Positions 44,380 through 55,200 of a DNA stretch of 64,000 bases are shown here, piece after piece (the stretch's first letter is position 1; every line of letters begins with the position of its first letter). Position numbers and translations under genes: made by a program. Below the pieces are notes generated by a model. That model was not told the DNA's origin. It worked only from the letters and a program-made list of their open reading frames with translations, and ran no database searches. The stretch covers positions 120,187,701-120,251,700 of the forward strand of contig NC_084827.1 of assembly GCF_033115175.1 (NCBI RefSeq), given 5' to 3'. Origin of the DNA: Lepus europaeus. Lineage: Eukaryota > Chordata > Mammalia > Lagomorpha > Leporidae.

Positions 44380-44560
44380 ATGCACATGAATCTCATTTAA
44401 TTTGCAGAATAAATTGTATTATTTTGATTTCAAATCTATAAAAATAAAGTCTTGAGATGAAGAGAATTGCCCTGCATCACATAATAAGGTATTAAAAGGG
44501 ATTCCCAACTTGTAGCTAAGTGTCCATCCAAAGCTCTATCTTTCAGAGAGAACATACAGC
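44380..44560 (-). mobile_element. MIR-like element
   Basis: 'tgaatctcatttaatttgcag', 'cttgagatgaagagaattgccctgcatcacat' and 'agtgtccatccaaagctctatc' fit the complement of MIR. Confidence 0.65.
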
Positions 44561-44859
44561 TGTGGAGTCCCACTTTCTAGTGACTGAGACCATGGACCTT
44601 GCAACCCGGTCAGGCTACCAGGTAGGATAGATTTCCACAGAGTAGGAAGCCCTCAGTAGCTTCTTACCCCCATCTTCAAAAGGATCCAAAAGATTTACCT
44701 CACAGATCTCTGAGATAAATTCTTGACTGTCCTTCAGGATTTCAAATTTGTTTCTTGGGGATAGCCCAACCCTGATAACTCAATTTTGCAGGCAGAATCA
44801 TAGATTAATTACCAGTATGTGAGTTCCTTTTCTACAACATCTGAAGCTTATGACTTTTT

Positions 44860-45142
44860 TTTAAGAGGCAGAGAGAGAGAGAAAGAGGAGAGACAGAGAG
44901 ATCTCTCACCAGTTGGTTCTGTCACTAAATGCCCCAGGTTGGGGATGAAGTTGGGAGCCCAGAACTCAATTTAAGTCTCCCACGTGGGTGGCAGGGACTC
45001 AACTACTTGAGCCCTCACTGCTGCCTCCTAGGGTCCGCATTAGCAGGGAACTGAAATCAGGGGCTGAAGGCAGGTGTTGAAAACTCAGGTACTCTTGATC
45101 TAGGATGTGGGCATCTTAACCACTAAGCCAAATGCCCACTCT
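44860..45142 (-). mobile_element. C-repeat SINE, type O, with target-site duplication
   Basis: Body 'ctgctgcctcctagggtccgcattagcaggg' and head complement 'gggcatcttaaccactaagcc'. The flanks repeat cttat(at)gacttttt at 44847-44859 and 45143-45157. Confidence 0.9.
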
Positions 45143-45158
45143 TCTTATATGACTTTTT

Positions 45159-45685
45159 CACAGACAGTAAAGTAGTAGTCCATTTCACATTTCTGTTACA
45201 CAGCACTTTCTACATATACTTCAAGTTCTGAAAAAATTCTTATCAAAGAATGTACATTTGAGTTTCTTATAGTTTCATGAATCATTTTACACAAAGAAAA
45301 AGAGAAAAACAAGGGTAGTTTAAAATGCTATTTGACACAGACTTAGTGTCTGTATCTGGTGGACATTAGGTTATATTGTCACTGAAAGTGCTCCAAATCA
45401 GGCTGTTAGAATAGAATAGAGATAAAGTGGAATGGACTTACACCCTTGGTTCTCTGAAGCCTTGTGATGGTGCCCCACTCCCTACTTTCCTTTTCTAGAT
45501 CATTAATGGGCGGAATAAAAAGAGTAAAATTAAAAAAAAAAAACAAAGAATGGGATTCAGCTATGAAGTCATGTTGCCTTTGGAATAGAGCAGAATCACT
45601 CTGTACCCATCAGCTGGCTAAAGGTGGGATGACAGCTACAGCTATTGTTTTGAAATGTTGTCTTTTCTTTTTTTTTTTTTTAGTA
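45159..45685. other. Unique DNA, nothing recognised
   Basis: Contains an A12 run near 45532 and a T13 run near 45670; no repeat or gene otherwise. Confidence 0.5.
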
Positions 45686-45850
45686 TAGATTAAGCATCTC
45701 TAACTGAAAAACCAAAAATCCAAGATGCCCCAAAACCCCAAATTTTTTCAACACCAACAGATACAAGTATTTCAAAATCCAAGAAATCCTAAAATCTGAA
45801 ACACTTCTGTTCCCAAACATTTCATATAAAGATCTTTAACCTCTGTCTGC
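45686..45850. mobile_element. Tigger-like DNA transposon fragment
   Basis: 'tagattaagcatctctaactg', 'aaaaatccaagatgcccc', 'tttcaaaatccaagaaatcc' and 'aaatctgaaacacttctg' follow the layout of a mammalian pogo/Tigger non-autonomous element ending in 'gattttggattttgg'-type repeats. The family name is not certain. Confidence 0.55.
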
Positions 45851-46721
45851 TCCTCAGAATTCCCCCTACTTTCAGAGATGGAGGTGAGACCCAGAGTTAG
45901 GGTGGGAGAGAAGTCAGGAGGGGTTTATTTTGTACTTTTACAAACTGTGTTCTTTGTGACTCTACATATGTGTGCATGTTTTTAAATTCAATTTAGTGGG
46001 ATTTGGAGAGCAAGAGGAGATTAAATGCATATACACACACTAAATTCACTCAAACCAGAAACCTTTAAAAATTTTTTAAACAAAAAATATACATTTACAC
46101 ATTTATTTTACCAAAATAAAATCACTGAGGACATATTGGTTAGTCACCTATGTTTGTCCTTAGTAACTTATCATAACAATAAATATCCACCTATAATATT
46201 ATTTTAAATAAAAGCAGTGTATCATTATATGTATATACTTCAACTTTTGTTGTTGGACATTTAGGTTGCTTTACTGTTCTGTATGATGAACATAGCTTGG
46301 ATGATTTGCCTACTAATTCAATCTTTGCATACATGCTTAATTATTTTGTAAGGATACAGTTAAAAACGTCATCAAACAACCTGTACATTTTTAAGGACTT
46401 TGAGTATGTGAGGCACTTGCTGTTCCTGTATTTTAGCTGTGCAATCTAGAAGCTAACAAGGAATTTTGCTTGGAACACTACTTCAAATGCTTTCCTGTCA
46501 AGATCTGCCTTTTTCCAAAGTGGGAGTTCCCAGCATAAGTCTTGTGGGGGTGGAAGCTTAATCCTTCTCCTTCTAAAACCTCGAGTGAGTCACTATCAGC
46601 TTCCTTTCTCCACCCTTACTGAGTCCATACACATCCTTGCCTTTTTTTTTTTAAAGAGGAACACTCCAGTAGAGGTTCCACTGGAGTGGAACTGGAGGGG
46701 CATATCTTGTAGGTCTTTCTT
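45851..46721. other. Unique DNA with an old L1 3' piece
   Basis: 46235-46400 (ttgttgttggacatttaggttgc ... tttgcatacatgcttaatt) resembles the complement of an old L1 3' end. No gene seen. Confidence 0.45.
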
Positions 46722-46759
46722 TATTTAAAGGTTTATCTTATTGATTTGAAAGGCAGAGT

Positions 46760-46809
<50 letters not shown>

Positions 46810-47095
46810 CAGGAAGAGAGAGATCCAGAGACAGCTTCCATCTGCTGGTTCACTCTCCAAATTGCTGCAACAGCCAGGGCTGGGCCAGGCTGAAGCCAGG
46901 AGCCAGGAACTCCATCCAGGTCTCCCACATCAGTGGCAGAGGCCCAGGTACTTGGGCCATCATCTACTGCTTTCCCACATACATTATCAGGGAGCTGTAT
47001 TGAAAGTGGAGCAGCTGGGACTGGAGCTGGCACTCTAATATGGGATTATATCATAGGCAGCAGCTTAACTCACTATGTTACAATGCCTGCCCCTC
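46722..47095 (-). mobile_element. C-repeat SINE, long GA tract
   Basis: GA run at about 46760-46803. The body has 'catcagtggcagaggcccaggtacttggg' and 'acattatcaggg', and the head end is 'ttacaatgcctgcccc'. Flanks share 'taggtc'. Confidence 0.92.
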
Positions 47096-47128
47096 TAGGT
47101 CATTATTAATTCCAGACTAGGATTTTCA

Positions 47129-47230
47129 TTCTCTCTCTCCTCTCTCTCTTTTCTCTTCTCTCTCCTCTCTCCTCTCTCCCTTCCCCTCCCCTCCCCTCTC
47201 CCTTTCTCCTCTCTCTCTCTCTCTCCTCTC
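47129..47230. repeat. Polypyrimidine tract (CTCTCC units)
   Basis: Almost pure C/T, with repeated CTCTCTC, TCTCTCC and CCCCTCC units. It runs into the T-rich end of the next SINE. Confidence 0.9.
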
Positions 47231-47512
47231 TTTTTAAGTTTATTTATTTATTTGAAAGACAGTCACACACAGGGAAAGTGAGCAAGATCTTCTGTATGCT
47301 GGTTCAGTCTGGAATCTGGCTGAAACCAGGAGCCAGGAACTTAATTTGGGTTTCCCATTTCCATGGCAGGGACTCAGGCACCTGAGCCATTATCTGCTGT
47401 CTCCCAGAGTGTGCATCAGCAGGACGCTGGATTGGAAGCAGAGGCAGGACTTGATCCTATGCACTCTGATATGGGATGTGGACATCCCAAGCTGTGCCAC
47501 AATGCCCACTCA
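47231..47512 (-). mobile_element. C-repeat SINE, type O
   Basis: Tail complement 'gtttatttatttatttgaaag', no long GA tract, 'gtctcccagagtgtgcatcagcaggac', 'gcactctgatatgggatgtgg', head end 'gccacaatgcccactc'. Confidence 0.88.
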
Positions 47513-47519
47513 GGATTTA

Positions 47520-47641
47520 CCTAATCTTCTTCTCCTGCTCCTTATCCTCCTCCTCCTCCTCATTCTTCTTCCTTTTCTCCTCCTCCTTCCTCTTCTTATC
47601 TTCTCCTTCCTCTTCCTCCACCCTCCTCCTCCTCATCCTTC
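47520..47641. repeat. CTT/CTC-rich polypyrimidine tract
   Basis: Irregular TCC, TTC and CTC triplets for about 120 bases. On the plus strand one frame reads as a Leu/Ser/Phe-rich artefact. Confidence 0.88.
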
Positions 47642-47653
47642 TAAAGATTCATG

Positions 47654-47985
47654 GTGTGGGCACTGTGGCGTAGCAGGTAAAGCTGCCACCTGCAGTGCCG
47701 GCATACCATATGGGCACCAGGTCGAGACCCAGTTGCTCCACTTCCAATCCAGCTCTCTGCTGTGGCCTGGAAAAGTAGCAGAAGATGGCCTAGATGCTTG
47801 GGCCCTGCATCCTCATGGGAGACCCAGAAGAACCTCCTGGCTTTTGGCTTTGGATCGACCCAGCTCCTACCATTGTGGCCATTTGAGGAGTTAACCAGCA
47901 GATGAAAGATCTCTCTCTCTCTCTCTCTCTCTCTGCCTCTGCATAACTCTGCCTTTCAAATAAATAAATAAATCTCAAAAAAAGA
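47654..47985 (+). mobile_element. C-repeat SINE, type S
   Basis: Head 'gtgtgggcactgtggcgtag', B-box-like 'ggtcgagaccc', CT run and AAATAAATAAATAAAT tail. Its tail touches the tail of the next copy. Confidence 0.93.
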
Positions 47986-48021
47986 AATTTATTTATTTAT
48001 AAGGCAGAGTTACAGAGAGGA

Positions 48022-48061
<40 letters not shown>

Positions 48062-48331
48062 TTGCGAGATTGATCTTTCATCCATTTGTTCACTCTTCAA
48101 ATGGTTGCAACAGCCAGAGCTGAGCTGATCCAAAGCCAAAAGCCAGGAGGTTCTTCTGGGTCTTCCATGCAGCGGCAGGGGCTCAAGGATTTGAGGCATC
48201 TTCTATTACTTTCCCAGGCCATTGGCAGAGAACTGGACCAGAAGTGGAGCAGCCAGAACTCAAACCGGTGCCCATATGGGATATTGGCGTCACAGGAGCT
48301 GGCTTTATCTGCTATACCATAGTGCCATCCA
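47986..48331 (-). mobile_element. C-repeat SINE, type S, abutting inverted neighbour
   Basis: Short tail complement, GA run at about 48024-48058, full body, head end 'ctataccatagtgccatcc'. With the previous copy it makes an inverted pair with no spacer. Confidence 0.9.
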
Positions 48332-48349
48332 GGAAGATAGCTTCTTAAG

Positions 48350-48661
48350 TAGCTGGCAATGTGGTGTAGTGGGTAAAGCCACCGCCTGCAATGCCAGCAT
48401 CTTATATGGGTGCTGGTTCATGTCTCAGCTATTCCACTTCTGATCTAGCTCCCTGCTAATGGCCTGGGAAAAGCAAAAAGTGTTTGGGCCCCTGCTCCCG
48501 ACATGGGAGACCGGATGAAGCTGCTGGGTTTGGCCTAGCCTAGCCCTTGCCTTTGCGGCTATCTGGGGAGTAAACCAGTGGATGGAAGATCTCTGTCTCT
48601 GTCTCTCCCTTTCTCTCTGTAATTCTGACTTTCAAGTAAATAAATCTTTTTTTTTAAAAAA
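48350..48661 (+). mobile_element. C-repeat SINE, type S, with target-site duplication
   Basis: Head 'tagctggcaatgtggtgtag', body with a deletion around 'gaaaagcaaaaagtgtttggg', AAGTAAATAAAT tail. The flanks repeat gatag(ct/tg)tcttaag at 48336-48349 and 48662-48675. Confidence 0.93.
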
Positions 48662-48675
48662 GATAGTGTCTTAAG

Positions 48676-50252
48676 AGCTAACTTGAGAAATCTTAACCAA
48701 TTTCATAGAAGTGACTAAAATCCACACAAGTTTTTGGAAATAATTAGGAGTGAAAATAGTTGCATAGAAATACTTGTTTCATGAATTGAATAAGGCTGGT
48801 ATGCCTTGGTGTGATGAGTTTTTTCTAAGATGAATTATTTGAGATGACAACAAGAGTTTTGTTTATGTCAGGCAGAACAAAGGTGGGCAAGTGGAGTATT
48901 GATGAGCATTCACACAAAAAAGTAGGTGGAGACATTTCATAGCAAAAACTTCATCACTAATGAGATACAAAGGCTTCAGGCACATTACCTAATCTCAATC
49001 TTCTCATCTATAAAATATAGATGGTAATAGCAATCATCATATAGTTATTAAGTAGGTTAAAAAAGATGTGGAGTAATGAGTAGAGTGTCTGGCAAATAAG
49101 AATTGGCAAGACCCTGGGGGTCATGAAGATGGTCAGCTCTCTAAGGCAACCCAGGTACAATACAAGGACCTATACTTAAAGGGGGCCATAGGACTTCTAC
49201 AATGTATATTCATCTTGGTCATATCATTTGGGAACTAATTAAGGATCAGCTAAGATACCTGCCCTATTCTGGAAATCTTTGCACTGTGTAAGATCCTGAA
49301 ACTCTGTGAAATGACTTAGAAATGTACTGTGAAATGTTCCTAATGGCCCAGAGATATGAAGATATGGAGTAGAAATTGAGTTGAATAATAAAATAGTCAT
49401 ATTTCATAACCCACTTCAGCTACTGTTATTCGGGACCAGAGGGTATGTTTAAATGTCAAAGTAAAAGAGCAGGGATTCAGGCACAGGTGGTTAAGAAGAA
49501 TTTTACTCTAGGTACTTTTTATTGTCCTAATAGCCACCTCCTAATTTCTAGAGGACCCTATGGGAGAAAATTCTGGTTGGATGGAAGCTAGGCAAAACTT
49601 TGTTTGTATAACCACTTACACAAAATTGAGAAAACATCAACTGTTCCACATGAAAATACATTGCAGGGAGTGATTGTTCCTGTAGGAGGGGAAAGGTAGC
49701 ACCATGAGCTTGCTTAACCCACCATGAGAACCAACTTTCCCCCAGCTCTTCTAAAACAAAGCCTTGTACTTGATGATACCTTTTTAGATTAGGTACTAAC
49801 ATTAAATTTCTTTAAAAGTATCCCACATTCACATTTTTCCACCAAATCTAACCTTGGTCTTTCTTTTCTTGTATTTAAAGGCAGATCTAATCTTGCTGTT
49901 AACTTTTGAAAAAGAACACACAGCCTGGTCAACAACCATGGCATTCCACAGGGCAGGGTTGGGAGGAAGAGGCTAAGCAGTTGCTGGAGGTGGATGGCTG
50001 CTACTAAGAAGTATGGGATGTGGAAATGTACTATCACATTTGAACAGGAGTTCAGAAAAATTCACAATTTGGAGCTACTTGTTTCACAGCATTAAAAACT
50101 CACCTGAATTAACTCTGTTAGATACTGTCTCATGAATTCATTTTCACCATCTTGTATAGATACTCTATTTCTACTCTACAGTATTATAGGAATTGGATAG
50201 GAAGGCTCAAGACTATATTTCCTACTTTTCACTGTTCATAAAAGTCATTACT
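48676..50252. other. Unique DNA with a MIR remnant
   Basis: 48975-49110 (attacctaatctcaatcttctcatctataaaatatagatgg ... gagtgtctggcaaataag) is MIR-like on the plus strand. Elsewhere no repeat, RNA gene or exon is recognised. Confidence 0.5.
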
Positions 50253-50577
50253 GGAGCTGGCACTATGGCATTACAGGTAAAGTCACAGCCTGTAGTGCCA
50301 ACATCCCAATTGTGCTACTGGTTTAGGACCTGGCTATTCCACTTTCAATTCATTTCCATGTTAATGTGCCTGGGAGGGCAGCAGAAGATGGCCCAGGTGC
50401 TTGGGCCCTTGTACCCACGTGGGAGACCCTGAAGAAGCTTCAGCCTGGCCCAGCTCTGGGCACTGCAGCCATTTGGAGAGTGAACCAAAGAACAGAAGAA
50501 CGCTCTCACTCTGCATCTGCCTCTGCCTCTCCCTCTCTGCAACTCTGGCTCTCGGATAAATAAATCTTAAAAAAAAA
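50253..50577 (+). mobile_element. C-repeat SINE, type S
   Basis: Head 'ggagctggcactatggcatt', body with 'aatgtgcctgggagggc', a CT tract broken by CTGCATCTGCC, GATAAATAAATC tail. Flanks share 'aaagt(c)att/ttact'. Confidence 0.92.
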
Positions 50578-50599
50578 GTTACTATCAGATGAATTGTAA

Positions 50600-51098
50600 A
50601 TCTAAGTGTGAACTTACAGTAAAACAATAAGAATTTCACAAGAAATGCCTATGTTCTGGAGTTGGAAAAGATTTCTCAAGCTGGGCACATAACAACGAAC
50701 TGTATAGGAACACAGCTATCAACTGAACTGCATAAAAGTGAAAAAACAAGCCATGGGATAGCAGAAGTTATTCTTGGCACAAATACCCAACAGACTCATA
50801 TCCAGAATACAAAACTACAAAGAACAACAAGAAAAAGTCAGTCAAGCTAAAAGAAAATTGGGCAAAAGACCTGAACAGGCATTTCATGGGAGAAGGTATC
50901 CAAATGGCCAATAAACATATGACAAGGTACTTAGCTTATTAGACATTGGGGTAACTAAAATCACAATGTGATTTCATTTAGTATTGAACCTTTGTGATTG
51001 CATTAGCTTTTCAAAACAATGGCTAAAATTTAAAAGAGAAAAAAAAAATACTAAGTTTTGCTGAGGACATGGAACACCCAATACCAGTAAAACTACTA
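50600..51098 (+). mobile_element. Ancient L1 ORF2 3' remnant
   Basis: 'acagactcatatccagaata', 'ttgggcaaaagacctgaacagg' and 'atccaaatggccaataaacatatg' are the standard L1 ORF2 C-terminal text in sense. The frame is broken. Confidence 0.78.
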
Positions 51099-51100
51099 AA

Positions 51101-51779
51101 GTCCCCTCTTGTCTGCAGTTTTGCTTTCAGTTACTGTAGTTCTCTGCAGTTCAAAATATTAAAAGGAAAATTCCAGAAATAATTCATAAGCTTTAAATTG
51201 TGCAGTGTCCTGAGTACTGTGATGAAATTCTACATGATCCCATTCTGTTCTGCCCAGGAAGTGAATCATCCCCTTATCTACTGTACCCAAGTGGTATATA
51301 CTACCTGCCTGTTAGTCACTTAGTAGCCCTCTTGGTTATCAGCTCAACTGTCACAGTATCACAATTTCTGTGCTCAAGTTATCCTGATTAATAGTGGCTC
51401 TACAGAGCAAGAATAGTAATGGTGGCAATTCAGATATGCCAAAGACAAACTGCAAAGTATTTCCTTTAAGTGAAAAGGTGAAAGTTCTTGACTTGATAAG
51501 GAAAGAAAAAATAGTCTGCTGAAGTTGCCAAGATCTACAGTAATCATGAACTTCTATCTATGAAATTTTGAGAAAGGAAAAAGGAATTCATGCTAGTTTT
51601 GCTGTTGCACTTCAGACTTCAAAAGTTACATACACAGTGTGTGATAAGATGGAAATATTCATGAATGAATATGTAGGAAAATAGATTATGTATATATAGG
51701 GTTTGGTACTATCCTCTGGTTAGGCATCCCCTGGGAATCTTAGAATGCATCCCCTGCAGTCAAGGGATGACTACCGTAC
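51101..51779 (+). mobile_element. Tigger (pogo-type) DNA transposon, internally deleted
   Basis: Begins 'gtcccctcttgtctgcag' and ends 'ctgcagtcaagggatgactac', mutually inverted ends. Between about 51410 and 51650 one phase reads as the transposase N-terminus, including SDMPKTNCK and PLSEKVKVLDLIRKEK, the CENP-B-type helix-turn-helix. The catalytic DDE part is missing, so it could not move by itself. Confidence 0.88.
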
Positions 51780-52118
51780 AGATGTTCTCAGCTTATGATA
51801 AACTCATTGCAAGTTGAAAATATTTTAAGTCAAAAATGCATTTAATACATCTACCCTACTGACCACCATGCTTAGTCTAGTCTAAATGGGCTCAGAACAC
51901 TCACATTAGCCTACAGTTGGGTAAAATCATCTAACACATAGCCTACTTTGTAATAAAGTATTAAATCTCATATAAATCTATTACTTGTTGATTATTTTAC
52001 TGGAAGTTGAAGAACTGTTGAATGGGTACACTTTCATACCATTATAAGGTTGCAAAATTAGAAGCTGAACCACTGTAGGCTGCAGATTGTCTACATTTAG
52101 GGAAACTGACAGCATCTA
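51780..52118 (+). mobile_element. MER2-like Tigger-family element
   Basis: 'agcttatgataaactcattgcaagttg', 'aaatattttaagtcaaaaatgc', 'gctcagaacactcacattagcc' and 'caaaattagaagctgaacc' follow a second, short pogo-type consensus. It abuts the Tigger copy directly. Confidence 0.72.
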
Positions 52119-52155
52119 TTCAGCTGAACCTATGCATCACAGATATTCCTCTCTT

Positions 52156-52290
52156 ATATGAAGATACTTTAAAAGGTTTGTGAAAAAATGAAATTAAAGG
52201 ATAAGTTTATTTTGTTCCCAAATTTTGAAATTCATACATAGGTTTTTTCATAATATGCATTTATATCAATCATTTGAGGACTCTTCATAT
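52156..52290. mobile_element. Mariner-type palindromic MITE
   Basis: Left 'atatgaagatactttaaaag' and right 'ggactcttcatat' are inverted ends. The centre 'cataggttttttcataatatgc' is the complement of that at 41674. Confidence 0.8.
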
Positions 52291-52319
52291 TTCCAACCGA
52301 TTGCATACATTAGTTTACC

Positions 52320-52874
52320 AATGTTCTTATTTGTAATAAACTGGAAATAATCCAAATGTCCATCCAAAGTAGAATGGATAAATTGTGTTAGAGTCCTATA
52401 ATGGACTACTACAGTGAGGAAAATGAATAGACTATTACCACACACAACATGGATGACTCTTATAAATAGAGGTAAGAAGAGTACCTACTTTATCATTCCA
52501 TTTTGTGTAAGGCTTAAAAATAGGCAAAATTGGTTTGTGGTGTTAGAAGTCGGGATTGTAGGCCGGCGCCGTGGCTCAACAGGCTAATCCTCCACCTAGC
52601 GGCGCCGGCACCCCAGGTTCTAGTCCCGGTTGGGGTGCCGGATTCTATCCCGGTTGCCCCTCTTCCAGGCCAGCTCTCTGCTGTGGCCAGGGAGTGCAGT
52701 GGAGGATGACCGAGGTCCTTGGGCCCTGCACCCCATGGGAGACCAGGATAAGCACCTGGCTCCTGGCTTCGGATCAGCGCGGTGTGCCGGCCATTGGAGG
52801 GTGAACCAACGGCAAAGGAAGACCTTTTTGTCTGTCTCTCTCTCTCTCTCTCTCTCACTGTCCACTCTGCCTGT

Positions 52875-52913
<39 letters not shown>

Positions 52914-53058
52914 AGTCGGGATTGTGGTTACTCTGGAGGAGGAAAATGCCTAGAGAAGAGCATGAGGAAGATTTTTTGTATGCTAGTAATTTCCATTTCC
53001 TGATCTGGGAGCTAGGTACATGTAGTGTGTTTACCAAAATTCATCAACCTTGGATTAT
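52320..53058 (+). mobile_element. Ancient L1 3' end, split by a young SINE
   Basis: 'ggaaataatccaaatgtccatcc', 'gaatggataaattgtgttag', 'taaggcttaaaaataggcaaaa' and, after the SINE, 'ggttactctggaggagg' match the 3' end of an old L1M-type element. Confidence 0.8.
52560..52910 (+). mobile_element. C-repeat SINE, type Y, perfect target-site duplication
   Basis: Head 'ggccggcgccgtggctcaac', B-box-like 'ggttctagtccc', CT run, 'cactgtccactctgcctgtc' and about 35 A without interruption. The 15-bp duplication agaagtcgggattgt is perfect at 52545-52559 and 52911-52925. It lacks one central GC-rich block that the copy at 5599 has. Confidence 0.98.
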
Positions 53059-53073
53059 TATATGTGCAATTTT

Positions 53074-53126
53074 CTTAAAGATTTATTTATTTTACTTGAA
53101 AGAGTTACACACAGAGAGAGAAGGAG

Positions 53127-53158
<32 letters not shown>

Positions 53159-53414
53159 GTCTTTTATCCGCTGGTTCACTCCCCAATTCTCCCCAACTGG
53201 CTGGAATGGTCGGAGCTGTATTGATCCAAAGCCAGGAGCCAGGAGCTTCTTCCAGGTCTCTCACACAGGTCCAGAGGCCCAAGGGCTTGGGCCTTCCCAG
53301 GCTATAGCAGAGAGTTGGATAGGAAGTGGAGCAGCCGGGACTCGAACTGGCATCCATATGGGATGCTGACACTGCAGGCAGTGGCTTTACCTCCTACGCC
53401 ACAGCGCTGGCCCC
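53074..53414 (-). mobile_element. C-repeat SINE, type S, with target-site duplication
   Basis: Tail complement 'aaagatttatttattttacttg', GA run at about 53128-53158, head end 'gccacagcgctggcccc'. The 15-bp duplication tatatgtgcaatttt is perfect at 53059-53073 and 53415-53429. The GA tract is followed by an extra 'attctccccaactgg' duplication. Confidence 0.97.
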
Positions 53415-53429
53415 TATATGTGCAATTTT

Positions 53430-54589
53430 GAGCATGTCAATATTTAATAAAAATTGACTACAGTTAATAAAAAGCCCAACAATTGAAACTCTCAGGCTGC
53501 CCTGCTAATAGGATTCTGTTTACCATTGGATTTTGCCAACCAGAGGTCATGATGGGAGGTCTGAAGGTAAGAGAAGATGGAGGTTATTTTTCCTACCTGT
53601 TAGTGTTCAGTTAGTTGTTGATATGCACGCTACATTAAATGAGATTCTCAGAGGGAAGACTTTTTGTAACTCTGCTTGCCAACGACTCCATTGTTGAGTA
53701 GTGGTTGTGACGTCAGCAATAGTCACTCTAGCTTCTGGCTTCTAGATTGTTGTTCTGTGGTCTGAACTGGAAGCCTAAGGGCAGCTCTCTCACTTCTGTT
53801 CTTCCATCCCTTCTAATGTTTTTTTTCAGCATATAATTCATAGTATTCGAAACCTAGACTGCTGCCTGCACTGAACCCCAACTGACAGAACAACTAACAT
53901 CACAACTCATAAGCAATGTAGCAGAGCTGAAGTTGGGTTTCTAGACTCTTTGGAAAAAGAAATTACCACGGGCAATCCTACCACCTAGGATCATCATGAT
54001 CATGGGAAATTCTGCTTCTGAGCTAAGCTAAATCTTTTCTGGTACACTGTAAAGCCATTCATTTCAGAGGATATGCTGGTTTCTGCTACCATTCAAATTG
54101 ACTTGTAAGGCATCCTTTGTCTCCTCTTCACAAGTAAATAACAGCATAGCTTTTAACTTTTCTTTATATGTTCTGCAGCTCTTCCCAGTTGTGGATATTT
54201 GAGCAAAGCATTCATCTAAGGATTATCTATTCTGGTAGGATTAGCTGTTCCTTTCTTTTGGTTATACTCCTAAGTTCACACTTGCTTATCTAACCAAAGC
54301 CATATATTGCTGACTCAAGGTTATCTTATGGTACCAGCCCAGTATTATATTTTTATTAGCCAAGATCTCTCTTGGATTGAGGTAGACTTGTAGGAGGTCG
54401 AAAAATAAAGCGGGTTAGCCATAAGTAAGAGCTTTACCTGGCCTCCAAATACAGAACAATATCTATTATAACAGCTTATAAAGTGAGAATCGGAAGCCTA
54501 AAGAAAAATTAGTTAAAAAGCAATGAGGCATTATTGAATGCTTGAACTTAGAAAAGTAGACTTTGGAAGTAGTCTGTATATTCCAGGAA
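53430..54589. other. Unique DNA, nothing recognised
   Basis: A single 'tgacgtcagcaatagtcac' word near 53708 contains a perfect CRE (TGACGTCA), but no promoter context is evident. No exon or repeat assigned. Confidence 0.45.
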
Positions 54590-54961
54590 ACTGAGCTCAG
54601 ATATGTATCTAGGCTTCTAGTCAAGGCTGAATACCATTGCTATTCAAGGTCTGGCTCAGAACAGCTGAATTGGTGCCGCCTGTTAGAAATGCAGAATCTC
54701 AGGGTCAGCACTGTGGCATGGTGGGTAAAAGCCATCACCTGCAGTGCTGGCATCCTATATGGGCATTGGTTCAAGTCCCAGCTGCTTCACTTCCAATCCA
54801 GCTCCTTGCTAATGGCCTGGGAAAGCATTAGAAGATGGCCAAAGTCCTTGAGCCCCTGCACCAACATGGGAGACCCAGAAGAAGCTCCTGGCTCCTGGCT
54901 TAGGATTGGCCCAGCTCTGGCCATTGCAGTCATTTGGGGTGTGAACCAGTGGATGGAAGAC

Positions 54962-55021
<60 letters not shown>

Positions 55022-55200
55022 CTGCCTCTGTTTCTCTGTAACTCTGCCTTTCAAATAAACAAATAAATCTTAAAAAAAAAAAAAAAAGAAATGCAGAATG
55101 TCAGGCTTTAAGACCCATAAAATCAGACCCTGACTTTAACAAGAACCCTCAAGGTGATTTGTTAAGCACATTAAAATCTGAGGACCAAAGGCAATAGTAG
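54590..55200 (+). mobile_element. MER5A-like hAT-Charlie element, split by a SINE
   Basis: 'attcaaggtctggctcagaacagc', 'cctgttagaaatgcagaatctcagg', then after the SINE 'ctttaagacccataaaatcagaccctg' and 'gaaccctcaaggtgatttg' follow the MER5A order. Confidence 0.78.
54703..55086 (+). mobile_element. C-repeat SINE, type S, inside MER5A, with target-site duplication
   Basis: Head 'ggtcagcactgtggcatgg', a long CT run at about 54962-55016, AAACAAATAAAT tail then A-run. The duplication agaaatgcagaat(c/g)tcag lies at 54685-54702 and 55087-55104, one mismatch. Confidence 0.97.

Noticed and set aside
53700-53720. A CRE-driven promoter (TGACGTCA)
   Set aside because: A single motif without CpG island, start-site context or downstream exon is not enough.
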